Shown: one piece after another, positions 29,239 through 38,592 of the stretch
Numbering within the stretch: position 1 is the stretch's first letter
Layout: every line of letters starts with the position of its first letter
DNA from: Oscillatoriaceae cyanobacterium Prado104
GTDB taxonomy: Bacteria; Cyanobacteriota; Cyanobacteriia; Cyanobacteriales; Microcoleaceae
Direction: 5' to 3'
DNA: 63,634 nt
Assembly: GCA_025454405.1 (NCBI GenBank)
Contig: JALOON010000039.1
Coordinates: 1 to 63,634, forward strand
The notes under the pieces: model-generated
Seen by the model: only the letters and a program-made list of their open reading frames with translations
What the model was told of the DNA's origin: nothing
Database searches by the model: none
Translations under genes and position numbers: made by a program

Positions 29239-31104
29239 GTGTTAAAATCAAAACGCGATCGCGGCCGCATTCTCACTGCCTCTGGCTTAAAAAAACTTAA
29301 CGAGGCAATCCAAGAATGGGCAGATAAATATAACCTGAGAGGTACTCTGACGGAAATTGAGGCTGAGTCCGGCGTCGGTTCCGATACTGTTAGCAAAATT
29401 CGACAGGGTAGGGAGGGTGCGGATTTAAGTAAAATTCGGCAATTATTTGCGGCTTTCGATTTGACTTTGGCGGAAAGCGACCACCGATCGGCTAAACTTG
29501 AGGAAGCGGAAGATGCAGGCGAACCGGAGAATTTGCCTGCAGTAAATGCAGTTAAAAACGGCAACAGTAAGGTATTTTTGAGCTATCGCACGGATGAACC
29601 CGATCGCGAGTTGGGCAAACAGTTGGAAGCGGCTTTAAGCGATCTCGGGCATACGGTTTTTACGGCAGAAAATAGCATCAAACTCGGAGATAATTGGTTC
29701 GATCGCATTAACTTTTTCCTCAAAGAATGCGATTATTTGTTGTTGCTGCTGCCGCCGACGGGAAGTCAAAGCGAACTGCTAACTTATCAAGTTCAGCAAG
29801 CAAAAGAACTGCAAGATTCGCGCCCCGACAAGAAACCGATAATTTTACCGATTCGCGTCGGTTTTCCGCTGGATGCACCTCTAAATCACGATTTGCGCGG
29901 CTACCTGTACCGCATCAAACAGAGGGAGTGGCAAACTCCGGCAGACACTCCTATTATTATCAAAGAAGTTGTAAATTTGCTGTCGGAAACTCCCGCATCT
30001 TTGAAAGCAGAACCGGAAGATGTAACGCCAAACCAACAATTGCAAATTAGCAGCGATGACATTCCTTTACCCGCAGCAGAACCGGAATTACCGGGAGGGC
30101 AAATAGATGTTGCTTCTCAATTTTATGTCGAACGCGCGCCCATCGAAGAACGCTGCTATCAAACTATTTTGCAGCCCAGCGCGTTAATTAGAATTAAAGC
30201 GCCGAGACAAATGGGCAAAACTTCCTTGATGGCAAGAATTTTGCACCGCGGCGCGCGTCAGGGTTACTCTACTGTGCCGCTAACTTTTCAGTTAGTAGAT
30301 AAAGCGGTATTTGCCAACTTGGATAAATTTTTAAAGTGGTTTTGCGCTTACGTCGGGCGGGAATTGCATTTGCCCAATCAATTAGATGAGTACTGGGACG
30401 ATATTTTCGGCAGCAAAGTTAACTGCAAGGATTACTTTGAAAAATACATTTTGCCGCAAATCGACAGTCCTTTAATTTTAGGTTTGGACGAGATCGATCG
30501 CGTGTTTCAATATCCCGACATTGCCGAAGATTTTTTAGGATTGCTGCGGGCTTGGCACGAAGAATCGAAGCGGCGCGATATTTGGAAAAAACTGCGGTTG
30601 ATTGTAGTTCACTCGACTGAAGTTTACATCCCGATGAATATCAATCAATCTCCTTTTAACGTCGGGTTGCCCGTAGATTTGCCGGAATTCAACCAGCAGC
30701 AAATCCTAGATTTAGCGGCGCGCCACAATTTAAATTGGTCGGAGGCGGAAGTTGGGGAATTGATGGCAATTGTTGGCGGTCATCCTTATTTAGTGCGAGT
30801 GGCATTATATCACATTTCGCGATCGGACTTGACGCTCGATGAATTAAAAGAAACTGCTGCCAGCGATTCGGGAATTTACAGCGATCACTTGCGCCGCCAA
30901 CTGTGGAATTTAGAAGAATATCCCGAGTTAATGGTAGGAATGAAAGAGATTGCAGCAGCAGAGTCTCCGGTGCAATTAAAGTCGATGCTGGCGTTTAAGT
31001 TGGACAGTTTGGGGTTGGTGAAATCGCAGGGAAATGAATGCGTGCCGAGGTGTAAATTGTATGGGGATTATTTTCGATCGCACTTGGGAGATTTTAGATT
31101 TTAG
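29239..31104 (+). CDS. HTH-TIR-AAA (STAND-like NTPase) protein
   Basis: A 621-residue three-part protein with GTG start. Residues about 13-78 look like a helix-turn-helix module (LTEIEAESGVGSDTVSKIRQG). Residues about 110-245 are a TIR domain (KVFLSYRTDEPDRELGKQL; DYLLLLLPPTGSQSELL; KKPIILPIRV). Residues about 285-610 are an AAA-like NTPase (AAA_35 type) with Walker A APRQMGKTSL (321-330) and Walker B-like ILGLDEIDRVF. TIR-NTPase fusions commonly act in stress or antiphage signalling, with TIR cleaving NAD or the NTPase acting as sensor. Here the helix usually carrying the catalytic Glu reads LTYQVQQAKE, with Gln where Glu is expected, so NADase activity is doubtful. The last residues (GDFRF) and stop come from a TTTAGAT repeat. 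Confidence 0.85.
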   Translation: MLKSKRDRGRILTASGLKKLNEAIQEWADKYNLRGTLTEIEAESGVGSDTVSKIRQGREGADLSKIRQLFAAFDLTLAESDHRSAKLEEAEDAGEPENLPAVNAVKNGNSKVFLSYRTDEPDRELGKQLEAALSDLGHTVFTAENSIKLGDNWFDRINFFLKECDYLLLLLPPTGSQSELLTYQVQQAKELQDSRPDKKPIILPIRVGFPLDAPLNHDLRGYLYRIKQREWQTPADTPIIIKEVVNLLSETPASLKAEPEDVTPNQQLQISSDDIPLPAAEPELPGGQIDVASQFYVERAPIEERCYQTILQPSALIRIKAPRQMGKTSLMARILHRGARQGYSTVPLTFQLVDKAVFANLDKFLKWFCAYVGRELHLPNQLDEYWDDIFGSKVNCKDYFEKYILPQIDSPLILGLDEIDRVFQYPDIAEDFLGLLRAWHEESKRRDIWKKLRLIVVHSTEVYIPMNINQSPFNVGLPVDLPEFNQQQILDLAARHNLNWSEAEVGELMAIVGGHPYLVRVALYHISRSDLTLDELKETAASDSGIYSDHLRRQLWNLEEYPELMVGMKEIAAAESPVQLKSMLAFKLDSLGLVKSQGNECVPRCKLYGDYFRSHLGDFRF

Positions 31105-31196
31105 ATTTTAGATTTTAGATTTTAGATTGAGGGATTGAGGGATTGAGGGATTGAAAGATTGAGAGATTGAGAGATTGAAATATTGACAGATTGATA
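31089..31196. repeat. Heptamer tandem arrays TTTAGAT and GATTGAG
   Basis: Five TTTAGAT units followed by about ten GATTGAG/GATTGAA units. The first units overlap the 3' end of the HTH-TIR-AAA gene. STRR-like. Confidence 0.9.
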
Positions 31197-31242
31197 TCGT
31201 GTCCGATTGATTTCCTTCGCAACGCTTTTCCTATAATAAAAA

Positions 31243-31302
31243 TGGTTTGTAGTGCGGACTTCAGTCCGATCGATCTGCGGACTAAAGTCCACACTACAAA
31301 CC
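31243..31302. repeat. Intergenic GTAGTGCGGACTTCAGTCC palindrome
   Basis: Inverted repeat from GGTTTGTAGTGCGG to CCACACTACAAACC with a GATCGATC centre. The rest of 31105-31482 has no gene except the small frame that follows. Confidence 0.85.
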
Positions 31303-31482
31303 TCATCTTTCGCTGTCGATAGATCGGACACGATCTGACAGATTTATAGATCGGTTAAAATTTTAGGTAGTGGAGGAATTTTAGGTGTGAAACTTAAAGT
31401 TTAGGAATTGCAAAGCAAGTATTTAAGCCGCATTTGGGATAAAATGCAGTTAAATACTCCCATCATTAGATAAAGGCTGCCC

Positions 31483-31593
31483 GTGAACGATATTTTTTTG
31501 ATAACCTCCGATAATTTGTTGGATTGGATAACCGTGTTTGGCTATCTAGCTTTTACAGCTTTCATTATCTGGCGCATTTTGGCTGCCAAGTAA
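31483..31593 (+). CDS. Possible 36-aa single-span membrane protein
   Basis: GTG start preceded by AAAGG at 6 bases; 36 codons to TAA. The product starts MNDIFLITSDN and has one hydrophobic helix (VFGYLAFTAFIIWRILA) ending in AAK. Size and shape resemble the many small membrane subunits of cyanobacterial photosynthetic and NDH complexes, but I do not recognise it as any of them. It ends 49 bases before the Uma2 gene. Confidence 0.5.
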   Translation: MNDIFLITSDNLLDWITVFGYLAFTAFIIWRILAAK

Positions 31594-31642
31594 GTGTTAA
31601 AATCGCAGTTAAACTCAACTAAATCAACTCCCGCAGACTGTT

Positions 31643-32242
31643 ATGCCACCTGTTGAAAGTGTCGCAGCAATCCCCAACGATCTGATTTTGCGCTTGAGCA
31701 TCGAGCAGTATCATGCTACGATCCAAGCGGGAATTTTAGCGGATGACGACCCAGTAGAACTGCTGGAAGGATGGCTTGTTTTTAAAATACCCAAAAATCC
31801 CCCCCATCGAGTAGCAACTCGGCTTGTCAGAATAGCTTTAGAGAATATTTTACCTCCCGGTTGGTATGTCGATTCTCAGGAACCGATAACGCTATCCAAC
31901 AGCGAACCAGAACCCGATATAGTAGTTGTCCGAGGGGATACGCGACAGTATCTCGATCGCCATCCGGGTGCTGAAGATATTGCTATAATTGTTGAAGTAT
32001 CGGACAGGACGCTGCAGCGCGATCGAACTATTAAAAAACGGATTTATGCCCGCGCTGGAATTCCCATTTATTGGATTGTGAATCTTGCAGAATCGCAGGT
32101 TGAAGTGTATTCTCAACCGCTTGTTGGTGTCGATCCGCCAGATTACGATCGCAGGTTAAATTACGGGCGATCCGCCCTCGTACCGATAATTGTTGAAGGA
32201 GTAGAAATAGGGGCGATCGATGTAAATAATCTTTTACCTTAA
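31643..32242 (+). CDS. Uma2 family (DUF820) endonuclease-like protein
   Basis: 199 residues with the PD-(D/E)XK-like core of the family: Asp in EPDIVVV, Glu in IAIIVEVSD, then Lys in DRTIKKRIYA, followed by the typical GIPIYWIVN. N-terminal half has the usual LSIEQYHATIQAGIL..DDPVELLEGWLV. These genes are very numerous in filamentous cyanobacteria; biological role unclear, nuclease activity predicted only. One of three in this window, each quite different in sequence. Confidence 0.88.
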   Translation: MPPVESVAAIPNDLILRLSIEQYHATIQAGILADDDPVELLEGWLVFKIPKNPPHRVATRLVRIALENILPPGWYVDSQEPITLSNSEPEPDIVVVRGDTRQYLDRHPGAEDIAIIVEVSDRTLQRDRTIKKRIYARAGIPIYWIVNLAESQVEVYSQPLVGVDPPDYDRRLNYGRSALVPIIVEGVEIGAIDVNNLLP

Positions 32243-32348
32243 TTCGGTAGAACCCGATCGAAGTTTAACAGGGTAAACAATTTGGATTTAGGATTACTGC
32301 TTGCTTCGCATCATGAAGTCATTACTAACAAGAGAATTGAGCTAATAT

Positions 32349-33092
32349 TTATTTGTCTCTCAATTGTCGCAAAATCGGAATTTTTTCCAACTGTTCCTGC
32401 CGCAAACTATCCCAATCTAACCCAGTCGGGCGCGGATAAATTGTCTCAGTTTCAATTATCTCACCAGCAGTAACAATCCAATCCAGCGGCCAATCGTGAG
32501 CTTGCATTGGCAAACGCGAATCTGCAACAATTTGCAAAGGATGCACTGTTGTGACGATCGGGGTGTTGTTTTTTACTAATTTAAATTCCGCCAACATTGC
32601 CAACTCCAAATCGGCAAATCCCGCCCCTTTTCCCGTGCGCCCGCCGCCGCGCCCCACGGCTACGCAGCCAACTGTAACTAAATCGATCGACTCCATTTCT
32701 GCAAAACTTACCAATCTTCCGTACTCGATGGCTTTGCGGGCGATCGCGGCCTCTTCTAGCGGGATATTTCGTTTCTGCAAATCGGCAGGATTTAACTCTA
32801 CAAAACAGCGATTATCTGTCAGGCGAGGTACTGCAACATACAAGAGTTTGCCATCTTGCAAAGCGCGCGATCGTACCGGAATTTGCGCCGAATCGGGATT
32901 GCATTTAATCGTTTTTGCCTGCTGCCAAATCGGTAAACTTGCCAATTTTTCTGCTGCTTTGTCCGCTCCTAAAAAATTGGGAATATGACCGATCGGCTCG
33001 CCAATAGCTGCGCCTGACTGCTTTAATAAATACCAAATTTCAGCTCTTAACTTGTCTTTATTTTCATGATATCCAGACCAATCAGTTTTCAT
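32349..33092 (-). CDS. 5-formyltetrahydrofolate cyclo-ligase-like protein
   Basis: 248 residues from MKTDWSGYH; the longer frame upstream has no better start. Related to the 5-FTHF cyclo-ligase (MTHFS) family: N-terminal KDKLRAEIWYLLKQSG, middle LLYVAVPRL and LVTVGCVAVGRGGGRTGKGAGFADLE. In canonical enzymes the last block is GxRxGxGGGYYDR; here it is GGRTGKGAGFADLE, lacking the YDR, so this belongs to the longer, divergent branch and may not carry out the standard reaction (5-formyl-THF to 5,10-methenyl-THF). The stretch 33093-33442 upstream holds short CAACTGTC repeats and no gene. Confidence 0.75.
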   Translation of the reverse strand: MKTDWSGYHENKDKLRAEIWYLLKQSGAAIGEPIGHIPNFLGADKAAEKLASLPIWQQAKTIKCNPDSAQIPVRSRALQDGKLLYVAVPRLTDNRCFVELNPADLQKRNIPLEEAAIARKAIEYGRLVSFAEMESIDLVTVGCVAVGRGGGRTGKGAGFADLELAMLAEFKLVKNNTPIVTTVHPLQIVADSRLPMQAHDWPLDWIVTAGEIIETETIYPRPTGLDWDSLRQEQLEKIPILRQLRDK

Positions 33093-33442
33093 GTTGCTTT
33101 GTGGTATAATTAATTGTACAAATTCTTTTCTTAATACTGCTAATCTTTTCAACCTGACAAAGCTAGCGTTAGGGCTGGGGCAAAGCATATACCGCAGGCA
33201 GGTTGCGCCAACGGATATGATATCATGTCCGGGCGATTAACATAACAAAAACGGTTCGTAGTGTGGTATAAAGACCGTCCAAGATATGAATCCTTGAATC
33301 TCTACCATAAATTATCGCCCGAATGCTTCTGGCCTACAATTATTAAATATCAACTGTCAACTGTCAACTATCAACGAGCGAATCGCCTGCAATTATTGGT
33401 TGCGTTGAGGCTGGGCGAAGTTCTAAGTTTTAAGTTTTGAAC

Positions 33443-33539
33443 TTCAGAACTGTCTTTAACTCAAAACTCAAAATTCAGAACTCAAAACTCTTACCAACTG
33501 TCTTTAACTCAAAACTCAAAATTCAAAACTCAAAACTCC
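33443..33539. repeat. Direct repeat of AACTCAAAACTCAAAATTC type
   Basis: Two ~48-bp direct repeats, each beginning AACTGTCTTTAACTCAAAAC and ending CTCCTTACC or CTCTTACC, ending ten bases before the ATG of the AAA-WD40 gene. No Shine-Dalgarno sequence is visible in the overlap. Confidence 0.8.
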
Positions 33540-33548
33540 TTACCAACT

Positions 33549-36308
33549 ATGAACGATCCAGCAAAATCCAGTTACTATCAAGTCGGTGGCAGCCTCACCA
33601 ATAACGCTCCGAATTACGTGAAGAGGCAAGCCGACGACGACTTTTATAACGGCTTAAAAGCCGGGGAATTTTGCTATGTTTTAAATTCCCGGCAAATGGG
33701 AAAATCTAGCTTGCAAGTGCGGACAATTCAGCGGTTGAGAGAGGAAGGAATTGCTTGTGCCGCGATCGATATTTCGGAAATTGGCAACCGCGGCGTTACT
33801 CCCGAACAATGGTATGCTGGATTGCTTCGGATTCTTGAAAATAATTTTAATTTATCAGATACTGTTAACGTGCGCACTTGGTGGCGCGATCGCAATTTTT
33901 TAGCGCCAGTGCAAAGATTGAGCGAGTTTATCGAAACCGTACTTTTAGCTAATATTTCCAGCAATATTGTCATTTTTATTGATGAAATCGACAGCATTCT
34001 CGCCCTCGACTTTCCTGCAGATGATTTTTTAGCATTGATTCGATCGTGCTACAACAAGCGCGCCAATAATTCAGAATTCGATCGCCTGACTTGGGCGCTT
34101 TTAGGAGTAGCATCGCCTGCCGATTTGTGCCGCGATCGCAATTCGAGCAGTACGCCGTTTAATATCGGTCGGGCGATCGAATTAACTGGTTTTGACGAAA
34201 CAGAAGCTCAACCGCTAGCAGCGGGCTTGGTGGCGATCGCAGGCAGTCCTCAAGAGGTTTTGAGAGAGGTTTTGTATTGGACTGGCGGGCAGCCTTTTTT
34301 GACTCAAAAATTGTGCAAGCTTTTATTTGAAAATGCACTCACACCAGCCGGTGCGAGCACGGGAGCACCGCCCCTACAAATGGGAAAACAAGATAATATT
34401 CTCAGTGCTAAAGAGTGGGTTGAAAAAGTGGTGCGCTGGAAAATTCTTGAGAATTGGGAAGCGCAAGATGTGCCGGAACATTTGTCAACAATTCGCGATC
34501 GCCTGTTTAAAGAAAATCAGCGCATTGTTAGGAGGCTCGGGTTGTACAAGCAAATTTTGCAGCAAGTAGAAATTCCGATCGATCGCACTCCCGAACAAAT
34601 GGAATTGCGCCTGTCAGGATTGATTTTAAAACGAGGCAATTATTTAAAAGTTTCCAATCCGATTTATCAAGAAGTTTTTAATATTAATGTAGTTGAAAAG
34701 GAATTAGATACTTTGCCGCCTTACTCGGATTTTCTCAAAATATGGCTGAGTTCAAACTGTCAAGATGATTCTCAATTGTTGCAGGGGGAAGATTTGCAGT
34801 CAGCGTTGGTTTGGGCTGCAGATAAAAGTTTGAGAAACGAAGATTTTCAGTTTTTGACAGCCAGCCAAAAAATGACTTTGAACGACCAAAAACTTGTTTT
34901 AAACGACCAAAATCAACTTTTGGCAGCAACCAAACAAGAAACTCAAAAAGCTTTAGCCGACGCTGCGAAAGCTGAGGCTGAAACTAGATTGGCAAGGCAA
35001 AAAGCCAAACATTGGATCGGGATCGGTTCTGCGGTATTGGCAGCATCATTAGTAGGGGCGATCGGCTTTTCAACTCTCGCTTACCAGCGGTTTCAACTAG
35101 CGCAAGCCAGTATCGAAATCGAACAAAATGGCAGCGATGCTTTGTTGTTGGCGGTGTCTCAAAAAAATGACAACACTCAAGCTTTGTTAGAAGCTTTGCT
35201 TAGGGCGATCGCCTCGGGAAAAAGATTGAAAAATTTGGTTAAAAATGAAGCAAATTTAGCAGAATATCCCGCAACGAGACCGCTGTTGGCTTTGCAAGTA
35301 ATCCTCGACAAACTCAGCGAAAACCCGCAAATTAAAGTGGCATCATTACCTCCGAAAAAGATGGCTTGGCAAGCTCATTCAGGTGCAGTTACCAGCGTTA
35401 GTTTCAGTCCCGATCGCCAATTTTTAGCAACTGCAGGAGTGGACGATCGCATTAGAATTTGGAATTTGTCGGGGCAAAAGATTTCTGAATGGAAAGCTTT
35501 ACAACAGTCAGTAAATATGCTAAGTTTTAGCCCGGATGGCAAATATTTAGCAACAGCCGGCAGAAACGGCAGTGTGAAATTGTGGAATCGATCGGGCAAA
35601 AAGATTTCTGAATTTCAAGCGATTCAAGGCTCAGTTACCAGCATCAGTTTCAGCCCGGAAGGCAAGTATTTAGCGGCAGCAGGTATAGACAGCAGCGCTG
35701 CAATTTGGCAAGTAACAAAACAGGCAAAAACCATATCTTCCCGCGTCGCACTCCCCGGCCACAACGGCTTAGTTAGAAGCGTCAATTTCAGTCCGACAGG
35801 CAATTTTTTGACAACGTTAGATGGCAAATCAACAGTGCGAGTTTGGAATTCATCGGGAAACCTGGAAAAAACACTGCCAATGCAAGTAATCGCGATCGGC
35901 TTCAGTCCCGATCGACAGCAGCAACAGTTTGCTACAGTAACATCAAACGGCTCGATCGGGCTGTGGGACTTATCAGCAAAAAACCTAGTTAACGAGTTTC
36001 AAACCTTGCATTTAGATGCCAAATCTATTAGCTTCAGTCCCGACGGAGAAAGGCTTGCCACAGTCGGAATTGACAAGACAGTGCGGCTGTGGAATTTAGC
36101 GGGGCGGCAACTCGCTCAATTTGAATTTGCAGAGAATGTTGTCAGTGCAAATTGGAGTCGGGACGGCAAGCAAATTGCCGTAGCTGGCAGCAATGGCACC
36201 CTTTGGCTGAGGCAAATTGAAGGATTAGAAGAATTGCTGCGACAAAGCTGCAATTTTTTCACCAGTCAACCCGAATATGCCACAAGAATTTCAACTCTCT
36301 GCAATTAA
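33549..36308 (+). CDS. AAA-like NTPase / transmembrane / WD40 repeat protein
   Basis: 919 residues. N-terminal AAA_35-type NTPase with Walker A LNSRQMGKSSL (about 45-55) and Walker B-like IVIFIDEIDSILAL; then an Ala/Lys coiled coil (about 430-485); one membrane helix (about 488-510, GIGSAVLAASLVGAIGFS); then WD40 repeats (about 608-884, with AHSGAVTSVSFSPDRQFLATAG and WNLSGQK-type units). The layout is that of cyanobacterial STAND proteins, where WD40 repeats would sense a ligand and the NTPase would oligomerise; the signal is unknown. Around residues 262-277 a repeat-like sequence (ALTPAGASTGAPPLQMG) is inserted in frame. It converges with the next gene and overlaps it by four bases. Confidence 0.88.
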   Translation: MNDPAKSSYYQVGGSLTNNAPNYVKRQADDDFYNGLKAGEFCYVLNSRQMGKSSLQVRTIQRLREEGIACAAIDISEIGNRGVTPEQWYAGLLRILENNFNLSDTVNVRTWWRDRNFLAPVQRLSEFIETVLLANISSNIVIFIDEIDSILALDFPADDFLALIRSCYNKRANNSEFDRLTWALLGVASPADLCRDRNSSSTPFNIGRAIELTGFDETEAQPLAAGLVAIAGSPQEVLREVLYWTGGQPFLTQKLCKLLFENALTPAGASTGAPPLQMGKQDNILSAKEWVEKVVRWKILENWEAQDVPEHLSTIRDRLFKENQRIVRRLGLYKQILQQVEIPIDRTPEQMELRLSGLILKRGNYLKVSNPIYQEVFNINVVEKELDTLPPYSDFLKIWLSSNCQDDSQLLQGEDLQSALVWAADKSLRNEDFQFLTASQKMTLNDQKLVLNDQNQLLAATKQETQKALADAAKAEAETRLARQKAKHWIGIGSAVLAASLVGAIGFSTLAYQRFQLAQASIEIEQNGSDALLLAVSQKNDNTQALLEALLRAIASGKRLKNLVKNEANLAEYPATRPLLALQVILDKLSENPQIKVASLPPKKMAWQAHSGAVTSVSFSPDRQFLATAGVDDRIRIWNLSGQKISEWKALQQSVNMLSFSPDGKYLATAGRNGSVKLWNRSGKKISEFQAIQGSVTSISFSPEGKYLAAAGIDSSAAIWQVTKQAKTISSRVALPGHNGLVRSVNFSPTGNFLTTLDGKSTVRVWNSSGNLEKTLPMQVIAIGFSPDRQQQQFATVTSNGSIGLWDLSAKNLVNEFQTLHLDAKSISFSPDGERLATVGIDKTVRLWNLAGRQLAQFEFAENVVSANWSRDGKQIAVAGSNGTLWLRQIEGLEELLRQSCNFFTSQPEYATRISTLCN

Positions 36309-36985
36309 ATTGTATCTGGATCGATATTTAATTCTCGCAGTTTTGCGGCCAATCGATCGGCTCGCTGCACCTCTCTTTGAGCCACTTCTTCAGGAGTGGG
36401 CAGCAATTCTCCTCTTGTTGTGAAAAAGCGCAAGGTTCGATCGTGAATTCCCAGATATAAATCGAGTTGTTGGCTGAGCAAATACCCTTGCGAATTTGGT
36501 TCTATGGGTTGGTACTTGCCATCTACCAAATGAAATCCCGCGAATTCTAAGCTATACGGATCGAACCAGAAATAATCGGGGGTGCGAAATGTATTTTGAT
36601 AAAGCTTTTTCTTGAAATCTTTGTCAGTTTCGGCAGTTTTTGGCGATAAAATTTCGACAATTACGTTGGGATATTGACCGTCTTCTTCCCAAACTGCCCA
36701 ACTTTTCCGAGTCTTCCTTTCGGTTCCCAAAACTACAAAAAAATCCGGTCCTCGGAATAATTCAGATTTAAGCTGGCGGGGACTGTAGTAAATTGTCAGG
36801 TTGCCCGCAGCGTAGAAATCATTTCTATCTTGCCACAGCCATTCCAAACATTTGAGCAGCAGGATAATTTGTCGCAGGTGAAGTTCGCTTTCCACAGGAG
36901 GTTCGTCACTGTATAAGTCACTTGGAGGAAATATAACATTTTCCTGGTTTTCTTGGGAAGCAGCTAGCTCTTGAACTGGAGACAT
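36305..36985 (-). CDS. Uma2 family (DUF820) endonuclease-like protein
   Basis: 226 residues. Core: GPDFFVVLG (Asp), VIVEILSP (Glu), DKDFKKKLYQ (Lys), then DYFWFDPYSLEF. This is the subgroup with YSPRQLKSELF and a charged C-terminal tail (EEVAQREVQRADRLAAKLRELNIDPDTI), which is probably helical. The 3' end overlaps the convergent AAA-WD40 gene by four bases, leaving no room for a terminator between them. Confidence 0.88.
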   Translation of the reverse strand: MSPVQELAASQENQENVIFPPSDLYSDEPPVESELHLRQIILLLKCLEWLWQDRNDFYAAGNLTIYYSPRQLKSELFRGPDFFVVLGTERKTRKSWAVWEEDGQYPNVIVEILSPKTAETDKDFKKKLYQNTFRTPDYFWFDPYSLEFAGFHLVDGKYQPIEPNSQGYLLSQQLDLYLGIHDRTLRFFTTRGELLPTPEEVAQREVQRADRLAAKLRELNIDPDTI

Positions 36986-37232
36986 GGCTAATTGGTGGGG
37001 ATGAAAAAGTTTTGTATTTATTCTAACGAGAAAGTTGGCTAAAGTTCGTTAGCTTTACACGGTTTGTTAAATTTCATTACAAAACTGGTGATTTTGCATA
37101 AAAAGTTAGGTGCAACCCTGATAGATAGATACTAACTTGCGATCGCCCGTTGCAACTTGGCAGAAGACTTACACGCAGATAACGAGATCGTGTCATTGTT
37201 AGCTGCGTACTTCCCCAGCCTTGTTAAACCGT

Positions 37233-37238
37233 TATAAT
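37233..37238 (+). promoter_or_regulatory. Possible -10 box (TATAAT) of the PEP-CTERM gene
   Basis: A perfect TATAAT lies 82 bases before the GTG start at 37320. At 17-base spacing there is no clear -35 box, so this is a weak call. The rest of 36986-37319 holds no gene. Confidence 0.35.
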
Positions 37239-37319
37239 GCGTAAGTCTTGCTAGCAATTAACAGCGCTAAATTGAACGGGCGATCGCGAATTTTCTGCGT
37301 ACTAGAGAGGGCATTTACC

Positions 37320-38282
37320 GTGAATATCATTAAAACTGCAATTTTTTTCGGTGCTGCAACGGCAACCATTTTCTTAGGAATTACCGCCAAACAAACAGCA
37401 GTTGCCGGAAGTTTATATCTGGGTTGGAATTACGCGATCGACCCCAACTACGACAGTCTTGGCAGGAATGAGGCGAATGAAATAGTTGCGGGAGGAACCA
37501 TCTATGAAATTTATCGCATGGCTGTCAAAGAGGATGTGTCTGCCAATACGATTTGGGTAGCTATTAATGCTAACTTACCGCTAGCTGGAAATCCTACTGG
37601 CGATTTTGTAAGTGGCTATCCAATTAGCAACCGCAACATTGGTTTTGGGGATTTGTTCTTTGATTTTTCCGGCTTGAACAACTTTAAATCTGCCAGTGAT
37701 TCTAATAGTTTGTTTGGCATCCGCTTCGCTTCCAATAATGATTCAAACGTAGCAAGTACGGGCCTTTACAGCGGTGTAAAAGCAAAAAGTGTTGTAGCGC
37801 AAAATGCAGGTTGGTCGAATTTATACAATCACAACAACGGCGTTTTGCAGCAAGTACGTATGAATGCAGCGATGGGATATTTAGAATGGAAAGATCCTTA
37901 TTATAGCCCCTACCTTGCTCCTGGCTCTCACGACAAACCTGAAACTTTAATTCCCAATATTATCGAATCTGGGAATAAAGTTGGCGATATTACGATGGTT
38001 GGCGGTGCAGAATTGCTGGCTGCTGGATTTATTCTCGGCGATCCTGAATACGGCGAACTCGGCACTCATACTTTTGGATTTAAGTTCGATAAATCTTTGC
38101 TGCCGGTTGGCAGTTATGTTGCTAGTTTAATTCTAGAATGCAACAATGATGCGATCGCCCTCGAAGGAGAAACCCAACCATTTGAAGAAAAAGTACCCGA
38201 ACCCTCTTTAATATTCGGAACATTGTTAGGATTTGGCGCTATAATTGCCAAGCGCAAGCGCCAGCAAAAGTTAGGAATGTAA
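37320..38282 (+). CDS. PEP-CTERM (exosortase-dependent) surface protein
   Basis: 320 residues from a GTG start with AGAGAGG nine bases upstream; the longer frame has no better start. Signal peptide at about 1-29 (NIIKTAIFFGAATATIFLG, cut near AVAGS). Mature part with GSLYLGWNYAIDP, then a mostly polar region. C-terminal sorting signal: VPEPS, hydrophobic helix (LIFGTLLGFGAIIA), basic tail KRKRQQK. Such proteins are cut by an exosortase and attached to the outer surface, often with exopolysaccharide. It resembles one of the named exosortase-dependent cyanobacterial families, possibly XDD3, but this needs a profile search. No exosortase gene is in the window. Confidence 0.82.
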   Translation: MNIIKTAIFFGAATATIFLGITAKQTAVAGSLYLGWNYAIDPNYDSLGRNEANEIVAGGTIYEIYRMAVKEDVSANTIWVAINANLPLAGNPTGDFVSGYPISNRNIGFGDLFFDFSGLNNFKSASDSNSLFGIRFASNNDSNVASTGLYSGVKAKSVVAQNAGWSNLYNHNNGVLQQVRMNAAMGYLEWKDPYYSPYLAPGSHDKPETLIPNIIESGNKVGDITMVGGAELLAAGFILGDPEYGELGTHTFGFKFDKSLLPVGSYVASLILECNNDAIALEGETQPFEEKVPEPSLIFGTLLGFGAIIAKRKRQQKLGM

Positions 38283-38592
38283 TTTTGCAGTCAGGGCGAT
38301 CGAGTTGGGGTGAGGAGTTATAGCAAATCCGGGGTTCCTAACCCCTTGGTTGTCATTGCGAGCTTTCGCGAGGCAATCGCATAGATTCCGATTCTCAACT
38401 GAGGATTTATCAAGCGGACTTGACATCTTTTGGTTCAAAAACCTGGTATTTTGCTGAGCAATTATTGGGTATCCAGGCGGAACGGTAAAACTCACCTTTT
38501 TCGCACCTTGTAGCATCGAAATTCTCTCTCTCCGACTTATTCAGCAAACCCTATTTAAAGTCCCTCTTTATAAGGGAGAGATTGCCGTGTCC
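38283..38592. other. Intergenic region with a GTCATTGCGAG repeat, no gene
   Basis: Near 38353-38383 TGTCATTGCGAGC...CGAGGCAATCGC forms an imperfect palindrome of a common dispersed type. No believable gene on either strand. Confidence 0.5.
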
